NCBI GenBank assembly: GCA_021796135.1
Contig: JAJYOQ010000300.1
Span: 1 to 5,369 of the forward strand
From: Bacteroidota bacterium
GTDB taxonomy: Bacteria > Bacteroidota > Ignavibacteria > Ignavibacteriales > Ignavibacteriaceae
DNA length: 5,369 nt
Direction of reading: 5' to 3'
In this document: one piece after another, positions 1 through 4,692 of the stretch
Layout: every line of letters starts with the position of its first letter
Numbering within the stretch: position 1 is the first letter of the stretch
Made by a program: the position numbers and the translations under genes
Notes under the pieces: model-generated
The model's input: the letters and a program-made list of their open reading frames with translations, nothing else
Databases searched by the model: none
Told to the model about the DNA's origin: nothing

Positions 1-309
1 ACCATGGTAAGGATGGCAGCACTTACAAATGTCACACAGGGCTGGATTACAGGGATAATCGATAATCTTGAGGAGCAAGGGCTTGTTGTCAGGAGAAGAA
101 GCAGGGAGGATCGAAGGAAGATAGATCTTGTCATTACTGATTCCGGTATCAAGAGATTTAAGGAGGCAAGAAAACTTCATCTTGATTTTATCGAACAGTG
201 TCTTTCCGGAATAGATGATTCCTCTGCGGAGAACCTTCTAAAGAGCCTGGAAACATTGAAGAATTCAATCTCTGAAAGAAACGCGCCGGTTGAGAAACCT
301 GGAAAATGA
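1..309 (+). CDS. MarR-family transcriptional regulator, 3' part only
   Basis: The reading frame is open at base 1, so the true start lies to the left and about one third or more of a usual MarR protein (about 140-150 residues) is missing. The ATG at base 4 falls inside the helix-turn-helix and is not the start. What remains is the second half of the winged-helix DNA-binding domain: the recognition-helix stretch TNVTQGWITGIIDNLEEQGL, the beta wing with the family signature REDRRK (residues 34-39 counted from the ATG), then the VITDSG strand and turn. A C-terminal helix (about residues 50-90) would form the dimer interface in this family. MarR proteins are cytoplasmic dimers that usually repress nearby genes and release DNA on binding small ligands. 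The ligand and targets here are unknown. A hairpin terminator follows directly, so it is probably transcribed separately from the signal peptidase gene. Confidence 0.9.
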   Translation, partial: TMVRMAALTNVTQGWITGIIDNLEEQGLVVRRRSREDRRKIDLVITDSGIKRFKEARKLHLDFIEQCLSGIDDSSAENLLKSLETLKNSISERNAPVEKPGK

Positions 310-311
310 GT

Positions 312-335
312 TGCTTTTCAGGATAAAAGCATTTT
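312..335 (+). terminator. hairpin with T-run after the MarR gene
   Basis: A perfect 7-bp stem, TGCTTTT (312-318) pairing with AAAAGCA (325-331), has a 6-base loop and is followed by TTTT (332-335). It begins two bases after the MarR stop codon. The shape is that of an intrinsic terminator; in archaea the T-run may matter more than the stem. It separates the MarR gene from the promoter at about 361. Confidence 0.5.
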
Positions 336-360
336 AAAAGGATAGACAAAATTAAACCGG

Positions 361-373
361 TTAAGTATATTAG
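361..373 (+). promoter_or_regulatory. TATA-like box upstream of the signal peptidase gene
   Basis: TTAAGTATATTAG lies 36-48 bases before the ATG at 409. With the usual archaeal spacing of about 25 bases from box to start, transcription would begin near 394, leaving a leader of roughly 15 bases. No Shine-Dalgarno site is visible before the ATG, which fits a short-leader or near-leaderless message. The nonamer TTAAGTATA recurs before the SDR gene. Confidence 0.4.
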
Positions 374-408
374 AAATATTAAAGATACAAAATTATCTGA
401 CTTATGCA

Positions 409-1218
409 ATGAAGAGACGTAATCTGATAAAGGTAGCAGTTATTTTGGCGGTGCTGCTTTTCATTGGTTTAATACTGGCATACACAGAAGAAATTCCTCC
501 GATAAGCGTTGTTGCTTCTGAAAGCATGACACACTCAGATTACTGGACCCCGGGAACGATTAATGTCGGAGACATTGTCTTCGTAAAGAAGATAACCAGC
601 GTTCCGGATAATATAATTACATATGTGGTTGGGAGAAATACTGGTTATCAAACTTACGGAGAATATGGAAACGTTATTCTTTACAAAAGTTCATCCGGCC
701 TTACCATCATACATCGTGCCATTTTTTACCTCTCCTGGAATAATTCCTTGCCTGTCATTCAGGGATATACAAACCAGTCCTGGATGACCGTAACCAGGAA
801 TTATGTCCTGATAGATGATGTTGGGTACAGTCACAGAAACCTGGTTGTTTTTATAGGTTCATTTGTAAATGTCAGCGGTTTCATAACCATGGGTGACTTT
901 AACCTTGCCCACTCTAATGAATACAACAGTTCCCTGTCTGCCTATATTGCAGCTGATCAAAACGTTGGCATAACCAATTCTCCTATATCTTCTAAGAATA
1001 TAATCGGGGTCGCATTCTGGGACATTCCCTGGTTTGGCCTCATAAAGCTCAATATACTGCGTTTATACAATCAGTGGCCACAGTACAATGAAGTTGCAAA
1101 AGATTCTTATGATTTCTTATTTGTATCCCTTGTCGTTATTTTTGCAGCAATTCTCTTTCCTTATAAGAGAGTCTATGAAAATATCAGGTCGCATAAAGGA
1201 AAAAAGAAAAATAGATGA
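409..1218 (+). CDS. Signal peptidase I, archaeal/ER type (S26B), membrane-anchored
   Basis: Cleaves signal peptides from secreted proteins at the outer face of the cytoplasmic membrane. The 269-residue protein starts MKRRN (cytoplasmic), has one membrane helix (about 8-25), then the catalytic domain outside. SESM carries the likely nucleophile Ser39; GDIVFVKK (54-61) follows as in the family; His102 in IIHRA replaces the bacterial lysine, marking the Sec11-like class. GDFN (162-165) matches the GDNN box with Asp163, and Asp183 in ADQN precedes the conserved IIGVA..IPWFGLIKL block (198-214). A second membrane helix (about 235-251) and a basic cytoplasmic tail follow. The spacing Asp163-Asp183 is wider than the roughly six residues of Sec11. 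Four N-x-S sites (Asn111, 122, 154, 173) lie in the outer domain. It is longer than Sec11 (about 170-180). ATG 409 is chosen because an upstream ATG at 404 runs straight into a stop. Confidence 0.9.
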   Translation: MKRRNLIKVAVILAVLLFIGLILAYTEEIPPISVVASESMTHSDYWTPGTINVGDIVFVKKITSVPDNIITYVVGRNTGYQTYGEYGNVILYKSSSGLTIIHRAIFYLSWNNSLPVIQGYTNQSWMTVTRNYVLIDDVGYSHRNLVVFIGSFVNVSGFITMGDFNLAHSNEYNSSLSAYIAADQNVGITNSPISSKNIIGVAFWDIPWFGLIKLNILRLYNQWPQYNEVAKDSYDFLFVSLVVIFAAILFPYKRVYENIRSHKGKKKNR

Positions 1219-1228
1219 TTTCTCAATA

Positions 1229-1234
1229 TTTTTT
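1229..1234 (+). terminator. T6 tract after the signal peptidase gene
   Basis: Six T residues lie 11 bases after the stop codon in an AT-rich context. Archaeal transcription commonly ends at such oligo-T stretches without a hairpin. Confidence 0.4.
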
Positions 1235-1264
1235 GCTTATCCATTTTATGGTTGGGATATCAAT

Positions 1265-1369
1265 TTGGTTGATTAAGGAGAGATGATCGACCGGATAATG
1301 AACTCATAAATCATTATCTGGTCTGGCTGAATTGTTTTACGCAATTATTTTCTAGTATTGGTTGATTAA
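1265..1369. repeat. 12-base direct repeat in the convergent gap
   Basis: TTGGTTGATTAA occurs at 1265-1276 and again at 1358-1369. The second copy lies inside the last codons of the minus-strand SDR gene and the first copy lies in the gap. The copies flank the hairpin at 1289-1323. It may be a small local duplication or chance. Confidence 0.45.
1289..1323 (+). terminator. 13-bp hairpin between convergent genes
   Basis: GACCGGATAATGA (1289-1301) pairs with TCATTATCTGGTC (1311-1323) across a 9-base loop. The only non-Watson-Crick position is a G-U pair in plus-strand RNA, which becomes an A-C mismatch in minus-strand RNA. It sits between the 3' ends of two convergent genes, the usual place for a terminator or 3'-end barrier. 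No T-run follows directly, so its role as a terminator is inferred. Confidence 0.45.
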
Positions 1370-2278
1370 TTTTATAGAAGATGTAATTTCCTTGAATAAA
1401 TCATTCTTTGCAGTTTTAAAACCGTATTTTGTTAGCAATGAAGATTTGATCCTTTGACTGGAAAACATGGCAATTCTGTCTCTCTCGTCCCTAAACAGGG
1501 CACCGTATCGTTTAGTGACCTCTTGAAACAGCGGCGAATCAAGGAGAAGTGAAAGGAACTGAAAAAGCGATCCCTTGTCTATTGGTTTTTCTGAGACAAG
1601 ATTGATAATTTTATTCTCGAAACTATTTTCCAGAATGAATTTGTAAGCATTTATCAAGTCATCAATGCTTATCCAGCTAAACCATCTCCTGCTTGAGCCA
1701 TATATGGGCTTTATGCCTTTTTTCACTAGCTGGCAGATTAACCTGAAAATCCAAGAAGGTGAACCGATCACTGATCCGGGTCTGACCAGGATTACGTTTA
1801 AATTGTTGATATTTGGAATAAAGGATTGTTTCTCCATTTCACTGAATACTCTTGAAAGAAAAGTCGCTCCCGGGGTGGAGGATTCCTTGATTATTTTATC
1901 TCCCTTGTTTCCATAGTATTCTGTGGATGAGGTATTGATAAAAAGTTCCGGTCTTTCATGACAATAACTAATTGCGTTGACCAGTAAATGCGTCAAATCA
2001 ACTCTACTGCTATATATTCTCGATCTGGTATCGGACTTCCATGTTTCGCACAGAGGTTCACCGGCAAGGTTGATTAGAGCATAAGATCCATCAATAAACT
2101 CCGATACCAACTTATAATCGTGATCTTTAAAGTCAATCCCAAATGTTCTTGCACCAACCCCTTTCATTCTAAGTATTTTTGAGGGTATTAATTTGACATT
2201 GTAGTTAGAATTTTTTAGGCTGTTTGCAAGCCTCGATCCTATAAAGCCGGTTCCTCCAGCTATTGCCACCTCTTTCAT
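1352..2278 (-). CDS. SDR-like NAD(P)-binding protein, TIGR01777/YfcH (SDR39U1) type
   Basis: A 308-residue Rossmann-fold protein, full length for the family (about 300). The dinucleotide-binding loop GGTGFIG (8-14) gives GxxGxxG. Then come the family signatures INLAGEPLC..W (69-80), RIYSSRVDLT (87-96), FINTSSTEYYGNKGD (113-127), RPGSVIG (166-172) and RRWFSWISIDDL (197-208), a combination typical of TIGR01777 epimerase-like proteins. A C-terminal region of about 75 residues corresponds to the family's DUF1731-type end. Cytoplasmic; the substrate is not established for the family and cannot be told here. The ordinary extended-SDR Tyr-x-x-x-Lys pair about 25 residues after the active-site Ser is not visible; Phe145 lies in that area, as is common for this divergent family. 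The gene converges on the signal peptidase gene and follows the minus-strand membrane protein after 108 bases, with its own promoter and a GGTGA site. Confidence 0.88.
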   Translation of the reverse strand: MKEVAIAGGTGFIGSRLANSLKNSNYNVKLIPSKILRMKGVGARTFGIDFKDHDYKLVSEFIDGSYALINLAGEPLCETWKSDTRSRIYSSRVDLTHLLVNAISYCHERPELFINTSSTEYYGNKGDKIIKESSTPGATFLSRVFSEMEKQSFIPNINNLNVILVRPGSVIGSPSWIFRLICQLVKKGIKPIYGSSRRWFSWISIDDLINAYKFILENSFENKIINLVSEKPIDKGSLFQFLSLLLDSPLFQEVTKRYGALFRDERDRIAMFSSQRIKSSLLTKYGFKTAKNDLFKEITSSIKLINQY

Positions 2279-2287
2279 CTATTAACT

Positions 2288-2294
2288 TCACCTT
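2288..2294 (-). promoter_or_regulatory. ribosome binding site of the SDR gene
   Basis: On the minus strand AAGGTGA lies 9 bases before the ATG at 2278. GGTGA matches the core of the archaeal Shine-Dalgarno sequence GGAGGTGAT and supports this start. Confidence 0.6.
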
Positions 2295-2321
2295 AATGCC
2301 TAATATAACCCTTTTGGAAGT

Positions 2322-2333
2322 CTTTATACTTAA
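2322..2333 (-). promoter_or_regulatory. TATA-like box of the SDR gene
   Basis: Minus-strand TTAAGTATAAAG is centred about 50 bases before the ATG. A start about 25 bases downstream (near 2301) would give a leader of about 23 bases that includes the GGTGA site. A second TATA-like run, GGGTTATATTAG (2311-2300), is closer and would give an almost leaderless message, so it is less consistent with the ribosome site. Confidence 0.45.
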
Positions 2334-2386
2334 TCTTGTCCTCGATATTTTTAAGTGTTTATTTCAATGTTAAATCAAAGTATTAT

Positions 2387-3079
2387 TCAATGGACATGGC
2401 TAATCAGTTTGAGCAATACCATGGATACTATTAAAATATAAACCAAGGCGCTGCTGAATAACATGATTTTATTTTTGAGAGCCGAATTTTGTAAAAATTG
2501 GAGTAAGTATATTATGATAACAGCTGTAAGCAGTGCAAAATAGATGAAGAGTATCCTCAACAAAAGGTTTATTTGAAAAATCCAGGTCATCGACGGTAAA
2601 ATAAAGAATATGATTATAAGAAAACAAACAATAACAGCTGAAAGAAAGATATTCAGCTTCCTGGTTCCTATCTTGTGCATAGATAATATATATATTGAAG
2701 TAAGCGTCAAGTAACCTATAACTGGATAGATTATCAATCTCAATATAAATGGCAAATTAGGAAGAAAAACGGCTATCTCGCCGGATGTTGAAAGCGATAA
2801 AATCAATAAAATCCAGAGAATAATACTATCGATTGCAGTGCCTATAGAAAACAGCAGCGGATCCTCTTTAAATTTATCTGAATGAAGGGGAGTAAAACTG
2901 ATTTCGTTGTTGTAAATTTGTACCACATGGTCCGGTTGACTCTTTATGATAAAAGTCCATGAGGGCAAAATTTTATCGCCCCTTTGTTTAACCCAGAAGA
3001 GGAAATAAACAGAAACTATCGCAGAAATTAAAAATTGGGGCAAAAACTGCAATAGAGACCTTAAATTTAACACTACCAT
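2387..3079 (-). CDS. Six-helix membrane protein, function unknown
   Basis: I do not recognise this 230-residue protein. It is very hydrophobic, with membrane helices at about 12-30, 76-98, 110-132, 143-162, 171-194 and 205-226. Between helices 1 and 2 is a soluble loop of about 45 residues (31-75) containing RGDKILPSWTF and SQPDHVVQIYNNE. The remaining loops are short, and a small basic loop HKIGTRK (135-141) lies between helices 3 and 4, which helps set topology. No transporter signature, metal-binding cluster or catalytic motif is visible. A conserved-domain name such as a YIP1-like or DUF membrane family would be a guess. It has its own TATA box, a GAGGG site before the ATG at 3079, and runs in the same direction as the SDR gene 108 bases downstream. 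Codon usage resembles the neighbours, so it is likely a real gene. Confidence 0.75.
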   Translation of the reverse strand: MVVLNLRSLLQFLPQFLISAIVSVYFLFWVKQRGDKILPSWTFIIKSQPDHVVQIYNNEISFTPLHSDKFKEDPLLFSIGTAIDSIILWILLILSLSTSGEIAVFLPNLPFILRLIIYPVIGYLTLTSIYILSMHKIGTRKLNIFLSAVIVCFLIIIFFILPSMTWIFQINLLLRILFIYFALLTAVIIIYLLQFLQNSALKNKIMLFSSALVYILIVSMVLLKLISHVH

Positions 3080-3089
3080 TTTTTTACTT

Positions 3090-3094
3090 CCCTC
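3090..3094 (-). promoter_or_regulatory. ribosome binding site of the six-helix protein gene
   Basis: Minus-strand GAGGG lies 10 bases before the ATG at 3079, followed by AAG and an A-rich spacer. It is an acceptable partial match to GGAGGTGAT and supports this start. Confidence 0.45.
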
Positions 3095-3142
3095 AAGTGG
3101 ATTAGTTAATGTTCACTGTAATTTAAAATATCTTGCTTTTTA

Positions 3143-3153
3143 TTTTTATACTT
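3143..3153 (-). promoter_or_regulatory. TATA-like box of the six-helix protein gene
   Basis: Minus-strand AAGTATAAAAA ends about 63 bases before the ATG. The expected transcription start is near 3122, giving a leader of about 42 bases. It shares AAGTATAAA with the box before the SDR gene. Confidence 0.45.
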
Positions 3154-3512
3154 ATTGGCAAAAAACCTTCAATTGGGAAAAGCCTTTCACCGATTAAATA
3201 GAACCTGCGATAAGGGTTATATTAGAATGATCAACTGATGGAGATTTAAATCTGTAAGAAATTTACATTGATTCAACATTTTATTTGCGAAGCACTCTTT
3301 GTGGCAGCATTATCGAACGAGTGTGTAAATATCCAAGGCTATGGTTTGCACTCAATAAATCTAAAGACAACCAAAAATAACACCTTATACTAAAAAAAAG
3401 CAATTAATCTGTATTCATAGCAACCCCTGCGAACGAACAGATAGCTATTTTAAATTCTAATAGGTCATTTTTATTCGCTTAAAAACATAATCAATGATGA
3501 ATTTTATAATGA

Positions 3513-3582
3513 AGAGAAATATTAATGTATAACATATTCATTCCCGCCCGGCCATTTCGGTTTAAAAAATTAATATTTCTTT
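3513..3582. repeat. inverted repeat around a GC-rich loop
   Basis: AGAAATATTAAT (3515-3526) and ATTAATATTTCT (3569-3580) are perfect reverse complements. A G-U and an A-U pair extend the stem to 3513-3526/3569-3582. The 42-base loop contains the GC-rich run CCCGCCCGGCC (3543-3553), unusual in this region, with a small CCG/CGG stem (3548-3550/3558-3560) inside. It may form a structured RNA or be a paired DNA-binding site. Confidence 0.5.
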
Positions 3583-3647
3583 GATAAACTGGTCTCATCC
3601 TCTTTTAATTTAAAATATGGCCTGTAAAGTCAAATCTGATAGTGTCA

Positions 3648-3655
3648 TTATATAA
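3648..3655 (+). promoter_or_regulatory. strong TATA box in the gene-poor region
   Basis: TTATATAA, followed by ACC, is among the best archaeal TATA-box matches in the window. Transcription would begin near 3675-3678, just before GGAGGGG. It is not placed to serve the winged-helix gene at 4013 with a normal leader, so it may drive a small transcript. Confidence 0.4.
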
Positions 3656-3698
3656 ACCTAAATGAACCTTATATTATTGGAGGGGATAGGACTTTCTG

Positions 3699-3785
3699 GT
3701 GGATCTGAATATAATCTTCATAAGGCTTTCTTGCCATTTTACGGTTTTATTTTATAAGTTTTTAGCTCAGACTTTAAAAATTTAG
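3699..3785 (+). CDS. possible 28-residue small hydrophobic protein
   Basis: A GTG at 3699 opens 28 codons ending in TAG at 3783-3785. The translation begins VDLNIIFIRLSCHF and is hydrophobic in its first two thirds, so it could be a single membrane-associated helix. GGAGGGG (3679-3685) lies 13 bases before the GTG, a little farther than usual for a ribosome site. The expected start of transcription from the TATA box at 3648 is about 3677. A T-rich stretch (3737-3764) overlaps the end, which could instead mean that the transcript is a non-coding RNA of about 85 bases. An ATG at 3662 opens another 31-codon frame but lies before the predicted transcript start. The evidence is weak and the short frame could be chance. 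Confidence 0.2.
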   Translation: MDLNIIFIRLSCHFTVLFYKFLAQTLKI

Positions 3786-3901
3786 TAAAGGTGATCGCAA
3801 ATATGGCATGATTGAGGTTATTTAATGCAACAACCCATTCATCAAACCATACAAATTTGTGGAGAAACATATTGTATTTCAATTTTCGGAACTGGTATAT
3901 T

Positions 3902-3962
3902 ATTATTATGAATTTTCAGTTCAGAATTTTTAGTTCTGATATCGTTTGAAAATCATAATAGT
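3902..3962. promoter_or_regulatory. nested inverted repeat, likely operator of the winged-helix gene
   Basis: The outer arms TATTATGAATTTTCA (3904-3918) and TGAAAATCATAATA (3947-3960) are reverse complements apart from one extra A; two further pairs, one of them a wobble, extend them to 3902/3962. Inside lies a second perfect pair, TCAGAA (3921-3926) and TTCTGA (3934-3939). The element ends three bases before the AAGTATTAAT box at 3965, where archaeal regulators commonly bind. Autoregulation by the downstream winged-helix protein is inferred. If transcription starts further upstream it could instead be an RNA hairpin. Confidence 0.5.
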
Positions 3963-3964
3963 CA

Positions 3965-3990
3965 AAGTATTAATATTAAGAAAATATAAT
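3965..3990 (+). promoter_or_regulatory. TATA-like boxes of the winged-helix/membrane gene pair
   Basis: AAGTATTAAT (3965-3974) would place transcription near 3995 with an 18-base leader that keeps the AAGGGGA site. ATATAAT (3984-3990) would place it near 4011 and make the message almost leaderless. The sequence alone does not decide between them. Confidence 0.4.
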
Positions 3991-3996
3991 TACTTT

Positions 3997-4003
3997 AAGG
4001 GGA
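3997..4003 (+). promoter_or_regulatory. ribosome binding site before the TTG start
   Basis: AAGGGGA lies 9 bases before TTG 4013 and supports this non-ATG start. The nearby ATG at 4005 is in another frame, which stops after about 37 codons. Confidence 0.45.
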
Positions 4004-4012
4004 AATGAAAAC

Positions 4013-4684
4013 TTGCCTAAGATTTGGGGCCTGGAAGAGGAGGGACCGTTCTTTTCAAATGGTGTACTTACCCTTAGTGAGTTCTATTGGACCGTGGATA
4101 TTGATGGTGAAATGACGAACAGGGAATTACCGATTTATTCTTCCCATATCTGGTTCAAGGCAAAAAGAGGCAACAAAAGTATTATTATACTTAAAGCGAC
4201 CAGCCCAACTACCATTCCAAAAATGATCGCAACAGCTGCAATCACAAAGGATGTATGTGGGGCTAATCAGGCCTGTGTATTATCCAAAAAGTTTGGTTAC
4301 AGGGAAAAGGTAATGTCGAAATCTTTATCGATTTTACTTCTTAATGAGGTAATTTTCCAGACGGTTTCGGGCGAGGTCAGAAGATTTGCCGCTGATGAGC
4401 ACAGCGGTGACAAATTATCTTCACAGGAAGATAAGTTCCACAAGAGGGACAGATCAGACATAATTAGGGAAATCCTTGCTTTTATTGACAGTTCTGATTG
4501 CACTGGGATAACCAGTATAATATACAAATGCAATTTGAATTACAACTCTGCAAATAAGATAATAGATCAACTTATCTCAAGGCAACTTATTGCAATTCTC
4601 GAGCATGAAAAAAATAAAAAATCTTTCACTTTAACAGAAAAGGGAAGATCCTTTCTGCGTGCTGTGGAGTTGCTAAGCGGGTAG
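4013..4684 (+). CDS. ArnR1-like winged-helix protein with unrecognised N-terminal domain
   Basis: A 223-residue soluble protein. Residues about 147-221 form a winged helix of the HTH_45/ArnR1-like kind: RSDIIREILAFI, then the helix-turn-helix GITSIIYKCNLNYNSANKII, DQLISRQLIAIL, and the wing ending in FTLTEKGRSFLRAVELL. Such domains are common DNA-binding modules in archaeal regulators. Residues 1-125 I do not recognise: they look alpha/beta, with strands around 17-30 and 45-62 and a helical part at 67-120. They contain Cys82 and Cys88 (CGANQAC), with Cys163 and Cys173 in the winged helix. A charged linker (127-147) joins the parts. No membrane segment is visible. TTG at 4013 is the only good start: the frame is closed upstream at 3977, and AAGGGGA precedes it. 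It overlaps functionally with the next gene, whose ribosome site contains this gene's stop. The domain call is fairly secure; the role as regulator of this locus is inference. Confidence 0.75.
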   Translation: MPKIWGLEEEGPFFSNGVLTLSEFYWTVDIDGEMTNRELPIYSSHIWFKAKRGNKSIIILKATSPTTIPKMIATAAITKDVCGANQACVLSKKFGYREKVMSKSLSILLLNEVIFQTVSGEVRRFAADEHSGDKLSSQEDKFHKRDRSDIIREILAFIDSSDCTGITSIIYKCNLNYNSANKIIDQLISRQLIAILEHEKNKKSFTLTEKGRSFLRAVELLSG

Positions 4685-4691
4685 GTGCGAT
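4683..4691 (+). promoter_or_regulatory. ribosome binding site overlapping the upstream stop codon
   Basis: AGGTGCGAT is close to GGAGGTGAT with one inserted C. It overlaps the TAG stop (4682-4684) of the winged-helix gene and ends one base before TTG 4693. This decides the TTG start and suggests translational coupling. Confidence 0.6.
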
Positions 4692-4692
4692 A

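Larger units (their letters stand above)
3154..4012. other. gene-poor AT-rich region with inverted repeats
   Basis: About 860 bases without a convincing protein gene on either strand; stops are frequent in all frames. The region is AT-rich but contains short GC-richer islands at about 3283-3325, 3421-3440 and 3541-3560. It holds a switch-like CACTC/GAGTG set (3292-3353), a 12-bp perfect inverted repeat (3515-3580), a strong TATA box with a possible small transcript (3648-3785), an isolated GGTGAT site at 3790-3795 with no lasting frame behind it, and a nested inverted repeat (3902-3962) next to the promoter of the winged-helix gene. Candidate explanations are small RNAs, regulatory DNA, or remains of decayed genes. 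I see no tRNA, rRNA or repeat-spacer array. Confidence 0.6.

Noticed and set aside
1088..1276. Plus-strand frame overlapping the end of the signal peptidase gene
   Set aside because: It is read from the coding sequence of the membrane helix in another frame; no ribosome site and no family likeness.
1904..1918. YYGNK in the SDR protein, which has Tyr-x-x-x-Lys spacing
   Set aside because: It lies only a few residues after the Ser-Ser pair; the catalytic Tyr/Lys of extended SDRs comes about 25 residues later, so this is coincidental. The YYG itself is a family feature.
3283..3342. Minus-strand frame reading FTHSFDNAATKSASQIKC, faintly like the end of a transposase (N-A-x-E-S-x-N-x-x-I-K pattern)
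   Set aside because: Only about 20 residues, key Glu and Asn not present, no inverted terminal repeats or further transposase sequence on either side. Resemblance is too weak to report as a mobile element.
3494..3500. ATGATGA, a match to the C box of archaeal C/D guide RNAs
   Set aside because: No CTGA D box or D'/C' pair at the expected distance downstream.
3525..3584. 19-codon ATG frame between the arms of the inverted repeat
   Set aside because: Very short, no ribosome site, and the nearest TATA-like box would start transcription after the ATG. Probably chance.
3800..3933. GGTGAT at 3790-3795 followed by broken short frames, including a 35-codon open stretch after a stop at about 3822
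   Set aside because: No start codon leads into a lasting frame and the translation resembles nothing recognisable. A decayed gene cannot be told from chance.
4005..4118. ATG at 4005 as an alternative start near the winged-helix gene
   Set aside because: It is out of frame with the winged-helix protein and stops after about 37 codons.
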